A stretch of DNA of 64,000 nt from Treponema bryantii NK4A124 (GTDB lineage: Bacteria; Spirochaetota; Spirochaetia; Treponematales; Treponemataceae), in assembly GCF_000421345.1 (NCBI RefSeq), contig NZ_ATWV01000008.1:122430-186429 (forward strand), written 5' to 3'. The position numbers were made by a program, and so were the translations under genes. The stretch's first letter is position 1, and the number at the start of each line of letters is the position of its first letter. Below, in pieces: positions 8,399-16,289 of the stretch. Under the pieces are notes generated by a model, which ran no database searches, was not told the origin of the DNA, and saw only the letters and a list, made by a program, of their open reading frames with translations.

Positions 8399-8485
8399 GG
8401 TGGTTTCGATACGATGCTTCGCATCACTCAACCACCGCATCGCAGTACGATGGTTGAGTAGCCCGAAGGGCGTATCGAAACCACC
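8399..8485. repeat. Family A repeat pair in a convergent gap
   Basis: Arm 1 has inner stem GATGC-TTC-GCATC, and arm 2 has GCCC-GAA-GGGC; both outer stems are GTGGTT/AACCAC or its near variant. The repeat starts two bases after the DTW stop and ends three bases before the reverse-strand hexosaminidase stop, so it fills the gap. Confidence 0.92.
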
Positions 8486-8487
8486 TG

Positions 8488-10167
8488 CTAATTATACGGC
8501 TTTGTGCCCTGCGGTACGAACTCGCCGTTAACGGCGCCTAACATTGCTTTAAGAGAATAGTCGCAGCGCCAGCTGTAGCCCAAAAGAATTGAGTCTGCCC
8601 ACTGCAGGCGCTCGGTCAGGGTCGGTGTCATATTGCAGAGAATCACTACCCGCTTGCCAGACCCCTTAAAATATTCCGCAATCTTCACATGATTTTCACT
8701 GGAAACACAGATTATGATAGTGTCGTATCCCGGAGCAACAGACGGCAGGTTGTCTAAAACCCACTGGGTTTCGTTAGGACCCGTTTCGTAAGTGTAATGG
8801 AATTCGCCGGCGCCCGGATAGCGCTGGTGGCCCGCTTTGAAGAAACTGGTGAGCGAGCCCATCAGTAAGACGCGGCCGGCTTTATCAGCGGTCAGCGGCA
8901 GGCTGCCCTGCTTTTCTACAGTCACAGACCGGCAGGCCTGTTCCAGGAAAAATTTTTCGCCTTCGCGGTCCGGAATGTGAGAATCAATTGCATCAGCATC
9001 CGGATAAAGAGGAGCTGCATTGCCGCTCTTAAAATAATCAAGCTTTGCTTTAATAACACGGCGGGCCGCATCCTTAACACGGTCGCGGAAACTTCCATCA
9101 AGAGTCATCAGCTCAAGGTTTTTATACCAGAGAGCTTCGTTCAATTTTGCAGTAGTAGAAGAAAGAATAATGTCGTTACCGGCCTCAAGAGCCATCTTAA
9201 AGGAATTAGACATAGTGCCCGCATAAACGGTGGCACCAACCATCATCATATCATCAGTTATAATAAGGCCCTGATAACCAAGCTGATTCCTAAGCAGGTC
9301 TGTGAGAAAGTAATATGAAAGCGAAGCCGGAGCTCCTGAAGTTTCAATCAGAGGGAAGCTGAGATGGCCCGACATAATTGCCGGTACCTTTTCTTTTATG
9401 AGGTAGAGGTAAGGAGTAAGCTCGCGGTTCTTAAAAGTGTCAAAATCAATATTGATTACAGGAAGCTTGCCGTGAGAGTCCAGGCTGGTATCGCCATGGC
9501 CGGGAAAGTGCTTTGCGGTAGAAAGCACGCCTGCAGCCTCAGAACCCGAAACAAAGGCAGCCCCAAGCACACCGGTTTTATCAGGATCATCACCAAAAGA
9601 ACGCGTACCTATAATAGAAGAATCGTGATCTGTAAAAAGGTCTACGGTAGGCGCAAAGTTCATGTTGATTCCAAGCGCCTTAATTTCGCGGCTGATGTAA
9701 TAGGCAGTCTTCCAGGAATCTACCGGGTAGCCGCCGGCACCAATTGCCATGTTTCCCGGAGTAATGGAAGTGTCACCCTTAACGTGGCGAATCCAGCCAC
9801 CTTCCTGGTCTGTTGCAACAAAAAGAGGAATCTGAAAACGTCCCTCGGCAGCCTGCTTCTGCAAGCCGGAAATAGATTTTGCAACAAGGTAAATATCGTC
9901 GGTATTCCAGCCAAAAACTTTTACGCTGCCAAGGCCCCGCTCTACCCACTGGTACAAAAGCTCGGGAGGTTCTGCACCGGCCCAGCCAAACATAAAGGTC
10001 TGGGAAAGGAGCTCGGCGTCTGTCATTTCGTCGCTAATGCGCTGGGCAAGCTCGTCGTTAGGAAGCTTGCTCCAGAAGTTAACAGTGTTCTGAGCCACCT
10101 GGGACCAGAGAAAAGAAGAGGCAGAAAGTGCAGCAGCAAGAAGTAAGGCAGGAAGACGTTTAAGCAT
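8488..10167 (-). CDS. Secreted GH3 beta-N-acetylhexosaminidase-like enzyme
   Basis: The 559-residue protein has a signal peptide (residues 1-22) and a GH3 catalytic domain with FVATDQEGGWIRH, MNFAPTVD, the His-loop KHFPGHGDTSLDSH (general acid His/Asp pair typical of the NagZ branch) and the nucleophile Asp in LIITDDMMM. A second domain (about 390-559) follows, as in longer NagZ-like proteins such as YbbD. It would remove terminal GlcNAc from peptidoglycan or glycans in the periplasm or outside. Its ATG overlaps the trxB stop by eight bases. Confidence 0.88.
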   Translation of the reverse strand: MLKRLPALLLAAALSASSFLWSQVAQNTVNFWSKLPNDELAQRISDEMTDAELLSQTFMFGWAGAEPPELLYQWVERGLGSVKVFGWNTDDIYLVAKSISGLQKQAAEGRFQIPLFVATDQEGGWIRHVKGDTSITPGNMAIGAGGYPVDSWKTAYYISREIKALGINMNFAPTVDLFTDHDSSIIGTRSFGDDPDKTGVLGAAFVSGSEAAGVLSTAKHFPGHGDTSLDSHGKLPVINIDFDTFKNRELTPYLYLIKEKVPAIMSGHLSFPLIETSGAPASLSYYFLTDLLRNQLGYQGLIITDDMMMVGATVYAGTMSNSFKMALEAGNDIILSSTTAKLNEALWYKNLELMTLDGSFRDRVKDAARRVIKAKLDYFKSGNAAPLYPDADAIDSHIPDREGEKFFLEQACRSVTVEKQGSLPLTADKAGRVLLMGSLTSFFKAGHQRYPGAGEFHYTYETGPNETQWVLDNLPSVAPGYDTIIICVSSENHVKIAEYFKGSGKRVVILCNMTPTLTERLQWADSILLGYSWRCDYSLKAMLGAVNGEFVPQGTKPYN

Positions 10168-11086
10168 TTCTGATTCTTTCGCTTGCTATGTGAGCAGCGA
10201 TTGCTCCATCTGAAACTGCAGTAACAACCTGGCGGAAAGGCTTGCTGCGAACATCACCGGCGGCAAAAAGGCCTGGCACTGAAGTTTCCATATTTTCGTC
10301 TGTAAGAATATAGCCGGCAGGATCTTTAGGAAGCATATCAACAAGGTCTGTCTGAGGAAGCATTCCTGTAAAGATGAAAACTGCATCTGTAGTAAGCTCA
10401 GTCTGTTCGCCGGTTTTCACATTTTCTACGATAACTGATTCTACCTTTGCTCCACCCTTAATCTCTTTAACAACAGAGTCATATACAGGCTTAACACCGG
10501 CAGCCAGCATCTTATCAATTACGGCCTGCTGAGCACGGAACTTGTTGCGTCTGTGAATAATGCTTACATCACTTGAAAGGGTTGAAAGATAAATAGCTTC
10601 GCTGCAGGCAGAATCACCTCCACCTACAACTACAATTTTTTTGTTACGGAAGAAAGGACCATCGCAGGTAGCACAGTAAGAAACGCCGCGGCCGGAAAAT
10701 TCCTTTTCGCCTGGAACTTCGAGGTTGCGGTGAATGGCACCTGTTGCAAGACAAAGGCAGGTTGCCTCATAAGCGGCTTTCTTAGTTTTAATCATAAAGC
10801 TGCCGCCAGTCTTATCTATAGAAAGAACCTGAGCCTGAATAACTTTTGCACCAAAGGCTTCTGCCTGCTTCTGCATAGTCATCATATATGTAGCGCCATC
10901 TACAGCAGGAAAAACTCCGGGATAATTTTCCAGTTCAGAAATCTGGAGTACCTGTCCGCCGGCACCTGCTACATCAAGCACGAGAACAGAAAGTCCGCCG
11001 CGGGCAGCATACTGAGCCGAAGCAAGGCCCGCACAACCCGCACCAATTACAACATAATCGAATTTTTCAGTTTCTAAGTTTTCCAT
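10160..11086 (-). CDS. trxB: Thioredoxin reductase
   Basis: The 308-residue flavoprotein has an FAD-binding VVIGAGCAGLASAQYAARGG, the redox-active CATCDGPFF, an NADPH-binding VVGGGDSACSEA and the C-terminal GLFAAGDV. It reduces thioredoxin with NADPH in the cytoplasm. I place the start at the ATG at 11086, preceded by GGAG, rather than the longer frame starting at 11107. The gene has its own promoter (TTGACA-17-TATACT) and is followed without a gap by the GH3 gene. Confidence 0.95.
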   Translation of the reverse strand: MENLETEKFDYVVIGAGCAGLASAQYAARGGLSVLVLDVAGAGGQVLQISELENYPGVFPAVDGATYMMTMQKQAEAFGAKVIQAQVLSIDKTGGSFMIKTKKAAYEATCLCLATGAIHRNLEVPGEKEFSGRGVSYCATCDGPFFRNKKIVVVGGGDSACSEAIYLSTLSSDVSIIHRRNKFRAQQAVIDKMLAAGVKPVYDSVVKEIKGGAKVESVIVENVKTGEQTELTTDAVFIFTGMLPQTDLVDMLPKDPAGYILTDENMETSVPGLFAAGDVRSKPFRQVVTAVSDGAIAAHIASERIRNA

Positions 11087-11151
11087 AGGATACTCCAATT
11101 GTAACAAATTTTATGCTATTACTCTAGCATTTTTCTGACCAGTCGTTTTGG

Positions 11152-11180
11152 AGTATAGTGACAAGTTAGAAGAGTGTCAA
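11152..11180 (-). promoter_or_regulatory. Promoter of trxB
   Basis: On the minus strand TTGACA (11175-11180) and TATACT (11152-11157) are 17 bases apart, which leaves a leader of about 60 bases before the trxB ATG. Confidence 0.8.
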
Positions 11181-11188
11181 TAGATTGT

Positions 11189-11205
11189 ATACAATTAAAT
11201 TGTAT
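11189..11205. promoter_or_regulatory. 17-base palindrome between divergent promoters
   Basis: ATACAATT-A-AATTGTAT is a perfect inverted repeat with a one-base centre. It lies 9 bases upstream of the trxB -35 and 29 bases upstream of the GGDEF gene -35, a place suited to a regulator acting on one or both. Confidence 0.45.
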
Positions 11206-11234
11206 TTACATTTTTCATAATTGAATAAAAACGT

Positions 11235-11262
11235 TTTACTTGAAAAAAAATCATGATATAAT
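11235..11262 (+). promoter_or_regulatory. Promoter of the GGDEF gene, -10 close to the ATG
   Basis: TATAAT (11257-11262) ends 6 bases before the ATG at 11269, with a weaker TTTACT 16 bases upstream. No ribosome-binding site fits between them, so the transcript is probably leaderless. Confidence 0.6.
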
Positions 11263-11268
11263 AGAAGA

Positions 11269-12360
11269 ATGCGACAATTTTTCAGAATCATACACAATTA
11301 CTTTTTCTACTGCGGCATTGAAAAGGAAGAATACAATGCTGTGAAAAAAAATGTGTATGTTTCGAATTTCGTAACCTGGCGCAGCCTGCATATTTTTATG
11401 GCTGTTGTTTTTGGACTTCTCTTCTTTGCCTCTATTCTCATTGATTTTATCAGCTTTAACCGGGCTCTGTATTTCGGTGTATTTTTTTATTCAATACTGG
11501 CAATTTCTTTTTTCTATTTTTTTGAAAAAGATTCCATCTGGCCTCAGATTTTAATTTATGTTTCAATTTCGCTGCTTTTTATTTTCAGCTGTCTTCTTAC
11601 CAAGAACAATCCAACTGCACCGGGCACTACCTTTATTGTTCTCCTGCTGATTACCCCTATTTTTATGATAGACAAGCCCTTCTGGATGACGATTGAGCTT
11701 GTTATGGCAGCCCTGGTTTACCTGACCTGGATGCATGGAGTAAAACCACACAACATCTGGGCCACAGATCTGGTAAATGTAAGTATTTTTACGATTGTCG
11801 GAACTTTCCTCAACATCATTGCAAACTCTATCCGCATCCGCGAATTTATTCTGACCCGCGAAATCAATATCCAGAAAGATACAGATGATATGACCGGCCT
11901 CAAAAACAAGGGTGCTATTACACGTGAAATAAACAGCTTTCTCGCAGATAAGACCTGCAGCAAGGGCTTTATGTTTATGATGGATATTGACCGCTTTAAG
12001 GCTATTAACGATACCTGGGGACATGATGTAGGCGACTGCGTTATTATTCAACTGGGAAATTATCTTCACAGCAAAGTAAAGAGCGACGAGATTCTAGGCC
12101 GTTTTGGCGGCGACGAGTTTATTCTGGTTGTAAAAAATACTGATGATGAAAGGGCTGCAGTAAAGCTTGCTGATGAAATTGTCCGCGGTGCTTCAGAAAA
12201 TATTAACATTGGCAAAACTGATGAAAAAGTGAGCCTTAGTATTGGCATTGCAATCTACCGGGGCGAAGAAAAAAATTATTCCGAACTTTTTAAAAAAGCT
12301 GATATTGCCCTCTACGAAGCCAAGGCAGATCCTGACAATCGCTTTTATATTTACGAATAA
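11269..12360 (+). CDS. Membrane diguanylate cyclase (GGDEF)
   Basis: The 363-residue protein has a hydrophobic N-terminal half with about six membrane helices (residues about 40-195) and a C-terminal GGDEF domain. The domain contains DDMTGLKNKGAI, FMMDIDRFKAINDTWGHDVGD and the intact active site GRFGGDEF (about residue 277), followed by SIGIAIY. It should make cyclic di-GMP from GTP. No RxxD inhibitory site is clearly visible upstream of GGDEF. The membrane part matches no sensor domain I can name. The gene stands alone behind a leaderless-type promoter. Confidence 0.93.
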   Translation: MRQFFRIIHNYFFYCGIEKEEYNAVKKNVYVSNFVTWRSLHIFMAVVFGLLFFASILIDFISFNRALYFGVFFYSILAISFFYFFEKDSIWPQILIYVSISLLFIFSCLLTKNNPTAPGTTFIVLLLITPIFMIDKPFWMTIELVMAALVYLTWMHGVKPHNIWATDLVNVSIFTIVGTFLNIIANSIRIREFILTREINIQKDTDDMTGLKNKGAITREINSFLADKTCSKGFMFMMDIDRFKAINDTWGHDVGDCVIIQLGNYLHSKVKSDEILGRFGGDEFILVVKNTDDERAAVKLADEIVRGASENINIGKTDEKVSLSIGIAIYRGEEKNYSELFKKADIALYEAKADPDNRFYIYE

Positions 12361-12427
12361 TCAGTTGATTTAGCCTCGGCTTCATAGCATCGCCGTTTTG
12401 CCGCCCCGCCATCGGCTGTTTTTCTTA

Positions 12428-12456
12428 TTCACAGACGCTGATTTCCATATTATACT
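12428..12456 (+). promoter_or_regulatory. Promoter of the beta-galactosidase, -10 close to the ATG
   Basis: TTCACA (12428-12433) and TATACT (12451-12456) are 17 bases apart. The ATG at 12465 follows eight bases after the -10 box and lacks a Shine-Dalgarno sequence. Confidence 0.6.
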
Positions 12457-12464
12457 TTTTGATT

Positions 12465-15400
12465 ATGAGAACTCTTTTTAATGACGGCTGGACCTTTGCG
12501 GAGCTGGCTCTTGATGAAAACACAATGTTTAAAACTGGCGAGGATGGGGCTTCTAAGATGCCTGTTCTTTTTACTCCTGACCAGTTTTTGAAAGAAGCTG
12601 ATGCCCAGGCTTACAGGCCGGTAAAGGTGCCACACGACTGGCAGATTTATCATGTGCAGGATTTGTACAAAAACAGCGTGGGCTTTTATAAGAAGAGTTT
12701 TGACATTAAAGATGGTGACATCGCCGAGGGGGGCGGCTCCGAGGTTTCCGGCCGCTACATCGCACTGGCCTTTGAAGGCGTTTACATGAATAGCGCCGTC
12801 TGGGTTAATGGCAAAAAAGCGGGAGAATGGAAATACGGATATTCGGCTTTTGAGTTTGATATAAGTTCGCTGGTAAAGGCGGGGCAGAACGAGGTTCTTG
12901 TGATTGCTGTTTACCAGCACTGTAATACAAGGTGGTATTCGGGAGCGGGAATCTTCCGCGATGTAAAGCTGATTAATTGCCCGGCCCAGCACCTGGTTAG
13001 CGATGGAGTTTACTTTAGCGCGGTGCCTTGTGACGAGAGTCGGCTTGATGGCGAGTGGAAGATTTCTTTGAGTTCTGAGGTGGTTTCGATACGTCCTTCG
13101 GACTACTCAACCACCGGCATCACAGACCACGCGGTGGTTGAGTGCTCGCGCAGCGAGTGTATCGAAACCACCGGCGACGCTGTGTCATTGTCGGGCTCGA
13201 CCCGACAATCCAGACATACCAGTGATGCCAAGATCCCCGGGTCAAGCCCGAGGATGACAAGAGACGACATAACAGTAAAGCATACCCTTACCAGGCCCGA
13301 CGGTACTGTCTTCGCCACCTTCTCCGGCGACGGCGAGTACACAGTAAAGGCCCCTACCCTCTGGGACATCAGCTCGCCAAATTATTATATTCTCACCACC
13401 AGATTGCTTGCGGCGGATGGCACCCTGCTCGACGAAATCAGCCAGCACTGCGGCTTTAAGCATGCCGTGTTCACAGCCAGCGAGGGCTTTTTCCTCAACG
13501 GCCGCCATGTAAAAATCCAGGGAGCCTGTCACCACCACGATCACGGAGCTCTGGGAGCCGCCTTTAATGCCGCAGCCCTGCGCCGTCAGTTTACAAAGCT
13601 TAAAGAGATGGGCGTAAATGCAGTACGGTGCTCACATAATCCGCCACCACAGGCCTGGCTGGACCTTTGCGACGAAATGGGGCTTCTCGTAGATGACGAG
13701 ATTTTTGATATGTGGGAAAAGCCGAAAACTCAGTTTGATTACGGCAACTACTTTAACGACTGGTGCGAGCGGGATGTGGCCAACTGGGTACGCCGCGACA
13801 GGAATCATCCAAGCCTTATTATGTGGTCTGTTGGAAACGAGATTTACGACACCCACATGGGTAATGGTCTTGAAATTACAAAACGACTTTATGCGGCAGT
13901 GGAAAAGCACGACCCAAACAAGAACGCACAGATCACAATCGCTTCAAATTATATGATGACGGATGGGGCGCAGAAATGCGCAGAAAATATTGATGTGGTT
14001 GGCTACAATTATCTGGAGCGCCTTTACGATGAGCATCACAAAAAATATCCAACCTGGAAGATTTACGGAAGCGAAACCGGTTCAACAGTACAGAGCCGGG
14101 GAATCTATCACTTTCCGGATTCACTGCAGCTGGTAACCTTCAGCGACGGCCAGTGCTCTACACTCGGAAACTGCACTACCCCATGGGGCTGCAAGAACAC
14201 ACAGACCGTAATTGCAAACGACCGCGACTGTCCTTTCAGCGCAGGCCAGTTTATCTGGACCGGCTGGGACTACATCGGTGAGCCTACACCTTATCACACA
14301 AAGTCTTCTTTCTTTGGTCAGATTGATACAGCAGGATTTCCAAAGGACACATACTTTTTATATAAGTCTGAGTGGGCAGGAAAAAGCGTTGCGCCATTTG
14401 TACACCTGCTCCCTTACTGGGACTGGAATGAAGGTCAGCTGATTGATGTAAAGGCTTATACTAACGCAAATTCTGTGGAACTCTTTTTTAACGAACGTTC
14501 GTTAGGAAGACAGGAGATAAATCACAAGAACGGAGAGACGCCCTTTGGCCAGTGGCAGCTCGAATATCACAAAGGAGAGATTCGTGCCGTGGCTTATGAT
14601 GCGGATGGAAATGTGATTGCAGAAGATGTGAAGAGGTCTTTTGGCGACCCTGCGCAGATACTTTTGAGACCTGAGATTGACTATAACAATGGATTGCCAC
14701 GTCGCTCCGCTCCTCGCAATGACGGAGACGAAGCAATCCATTTCATCCAAGTCATGACTGCCGACGCCGCCGGCACCCTGGTAGAAAACGCCCGCAACTA
14801 CATCACAATTAACGTAGCCGGCGACGCAGAATTGTTAGGCATGGATAACGGCGACTCAACCGATTACGAAGAATACAAACCAGAAGGAAGCCGCAGCCAC
14901 ACAAGAAGGCTTTTTGCAAACAGACTGATTGCGATTGTGCGTAGCAAGAAAAAGTCCTCTTCATTTGTAGTAACCGCGGCCAGCGCAGGCCTGCCGAATG
15001 TTTCAATTAAGTACAACGGCAGTACCCCAGAAGGCCAGGAAAAATGGAGCGAAGTTGCACCATATCTTGCAATCAGGCCGGAAAAAGATTTTGTTCCAAC
15101 CCGCAAAATAGAACTGATTGCAAACGGCTCCACAAAGTTAGACGCCGCTAACCGCCAGATCCATGTTACCGCAAAGGTGCTGCCGGAAAACGCAAGCATA
15201 AAAGAAATCAGCTGGAACCCTGTTTTTAAGGAATGTATTTCCAGCGATAACATCACAGTAAGTCCGGTGGTTGCGGACGAACATGCGGTGGTTGAGTGCC
15301 CGCAAAGCGGGCGTATCGAAACCACCTCCGCTACCCGCACCATCACCGCCGCCGGCGACGGCGAATGCATTCTCCGCTGCACAGCCCAGAACGGCACAAA

Positions 15401-16289
15401 GTACGACGAAGTAATCAGCGACCTACCCTTTACTGTGAGCGGAATCGGCAGCTGCCGCCTTAATCCATATCAGCTGATAGAAGCCTGCCGCTTCACAGGC
15501 TGGGACCAGACGAGTGGCAAAGCAAAGCCTGAAATGTCACTCGAAAGCGGAATCTCTAACCGCAAATGCGGCCCTACCTGGGTAAGCTTTGATAAGGTTG
15601 ATTTTGGGGTAGACGGAGCCGACACAATCCATCTGCCGATTTTCAGTTTTGCTACGAAACTGGAGATTAAGATATGGGACGGCGAAGGCATCGGGGAGGC
15701 TAACGGCAGCAAGGAGGCATCTGAAAATCTCGGCAGCTTCACCTACCGCCACGAATCAATTTATAACACCTACAGCGAAAATGTCTTTACGCTAAAGCAC
15801 CGGCTTTTCGGAGTACATACAATCACAATCAGCTTTGAGACAGACCTCTACCTGCACGGCTTCTATTTTGACAAGACGCCAAAGGCTTATGCAAAGCTTC
15901 GTGCCCTGGACGCAAACCTGATTGCCGGCGACACCTTTACCCGCACAGCAGATGCAGTAGAAGGAATCGGCAATAACGTAAATCTTGATTTTTCGGACAT
16001 GGATTTTAGCGCGGGAGCCGACGGGACAGCAGACGGGGTTCCAGGCAAGGCAACCTCCATCACAATCTGCGGCAAGTCCAACACAGAGAACAACACAATC
16101 AACATCAAGTTCTTTGCCGAGGACGGTTCAAGCACAACCCAGGTAATCGAGTTCGCCCACACAAACGGCTACGAAGAAAAGACCTTCGCGCTGGCCCCGA
16201 TAACCGGCCGCCAGAAAATCAGCTTCGTCTTCCTGCCAGGCAGCAACTTCGACTTTAAGTGGTTCAGGTTTAAAGCAGATAAACAATAA
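12465..16289 (+). CDS. GH2 beta-galactosidase carrying in-frame repeat insertions
   Basis: The 1274-residue protein has the GH2 order: jelly-roll sugar-binding domain (VPHDWQIYHV, residues to about 185), immunoglobulin-like domain, TIM barrel with acid/base Glu in LIMWSVGNEIY and nucleophile Glu in IYGSETGS, then C-terminal beta domains. There is no signal peptide, so it probably acts in the cytoplasm on imported oligosaccharides. It is longer than usual because DNA repeats are translated inside it: residues about 205-265 (VVSIRPSDYSTT, HAVVECSRSECIETT and B-type sequence), GLPRRSAPRNDGDEAI at about 743, and AVVECPQSGRIETT at about 941. All keep the frame. Catalytic motifs are intact. The gene ends 20 bases inside the convergent permease gene. 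Confidence 0.93.
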   Translation: MRTLFNDGWTFAELALDENTMFKTGEDGASKMPVLFTPDQFLKEADAQAYRPVKVPHDWQIYHVQDLYKNSVGFYKKSFDIKDGDIAEGGGSEVSGRYIALAFEGVYMNSAVWVNGKKAGEWKYGYSAFEFDISSLVKAGQNEVLVIAVYQHCNTRWYSGAGIFRDVKLINCPAQHLVSDGVYFSAVPCDESRLDGEWKISLSSEVVSIRPSDYSTTGITDHAVVECSRSECIETTGDAVSLSGSTRQSRHTSDAKIPGSSPRMTRDDITVKHTLTRPDGTVFATFSGDGEYTVKAPTLWDISSPNYYILTTRLLAADGTLLDEISQHCGFKHAVFTASEGFFLNGRHVKIQGACHHHDHGALGAAFNAAALRRQFTKLKEMGVNAVRCSHNPPPQAWLDLCDEMGLLVDDEIFDMWEKPKTQFDYGNYFNDWCERDVANWVRRDRNHPSLIMWSVGNEIYDTHMGNGLEITKRLYAAVEKHDPNKNAQITIASNYMMTDGAQKCAENIDVVGYNYLERLYDEHHKKYPTWKIYGSETGSTVQSRGIYHFPDSLQLVTFSDGQCSTLGNCTTPWGCKNTQTVIANDRDCPFSAGQFIWTGWDYIGEPTPYHTKSSFFGQIDTAGFPKDTYFLYKSEWAGKSVAPFVHLLPYWDWNEGQLIDVKAYTNANSVELFFNERSLGRQEINHKNGETPFGQWQLEYHKGEIRAVAYDADGNVIAEDVKRSFGDPAQILLRPEIDYNNGLPRRSAPRNDGDEAIHFIQVMTADAAGTLVENARNYITINVAGDAELLGMDNGDSTDYEEYKPEGSRSHTRRLFANRLIAIVRSKKKSSSFVVTAASAGLPNVSIKYNGSTPEGQEKWSEVAPYLAIRPEKDFVPTRKIELIANGSTKLDAANRQIHVTAKVLPENASIKEISWNPVFKECISSDNITVSPVVADEHAVVECPQSGRIETTSATRTITAAGDGECILRCTAQNGTKYDEVISDLPFTVSGIGSCRLNPYQLIEACRFTGWDQTSGKAKPEMSLESGISNRKCGPTWVSFDKVDFGVDGADTIHLPIFSFATKLEIKIWDGEGIGEANGSKEASENLGSFTYRHESIYNTYSENVFTLKHRLFGVHTITISFETDLYLHGFYFDKTPKAYAKLRALDANLIAGDTFTRTADAVEGIGNNVNLDFSDMDFSAGADGTADGVPGKATSITICGKSNTENNTINIKFFAEDGSSTTQVIEFAHTNGYEEKTFALAPITGRQKISFVFLPGSNFDFKWFRFKADKQ
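13079..13172. repeat. Family A pair translated inside the beta-galactosidase
   Basis: Arm 1 has inner stem GTCC-TTC-GGAC and arm 2 has CTCGC-GCA-GCGAG. Read on the plus strand they give VVSIRPSDYSTT and AVVECSRSECIETT without a stop. Arm 2 carries GAGTGC where most intergenic copies carry GAGTAG. Confidence 0.93.
13183..13258. repeat. Two family B palindromes translated inside the beta-galactosidase
   Basis: The copy at 13183-13217 pairs TTGTCGGG with CCCGACAA around CTCGA. The copy at 13232-13258 pairs ATCCCCGGG with CCCGAGGAT around TCAAG. They follow the family A pair within 11 bases, so four hairpins lie in series within one reading frame. Confidence 0.9.
14691..14739. repeat. Family C repeat translated inside the beta-galactosidase
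   Basis: GGATTGC at the start pairs with GCAATCC at the end, enclosing CGTCGCTCCGCTCCTCGCA and ATGAC. It encodes GLPRRSAPRNDGDEAI, the kind of peptide produced by interspersed repeats in other bacterial proteins. It is the only copy of this family seen in the window. Confidence 0.8.
15287..15326. repeat. Single family A arm translated inside the beta-galactosidase
   Basis: Outer stem GGTGGTT/AACCACC, inner stem GCCCGC-AAA-GCGGGC. It encodes VVECPQSGRIETT and, like the other coding copies, has GAGTGC and not the stop-bearing GAGTAG. Confidence 0.9.

Noticed and set aside
9364..10146. 260-residue open frame antisense to the GH3 gene
   Set aside because: Basic low-complexity product; GH3 catalytic motifs on the other strand explain the DNA.
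12361..12427. Terminator after the GGDEF gene
   Set aside because: GCCG/CGGC pairings around the GC-rich segment are short and interrupted; a T run follows but the stem is not convincing.
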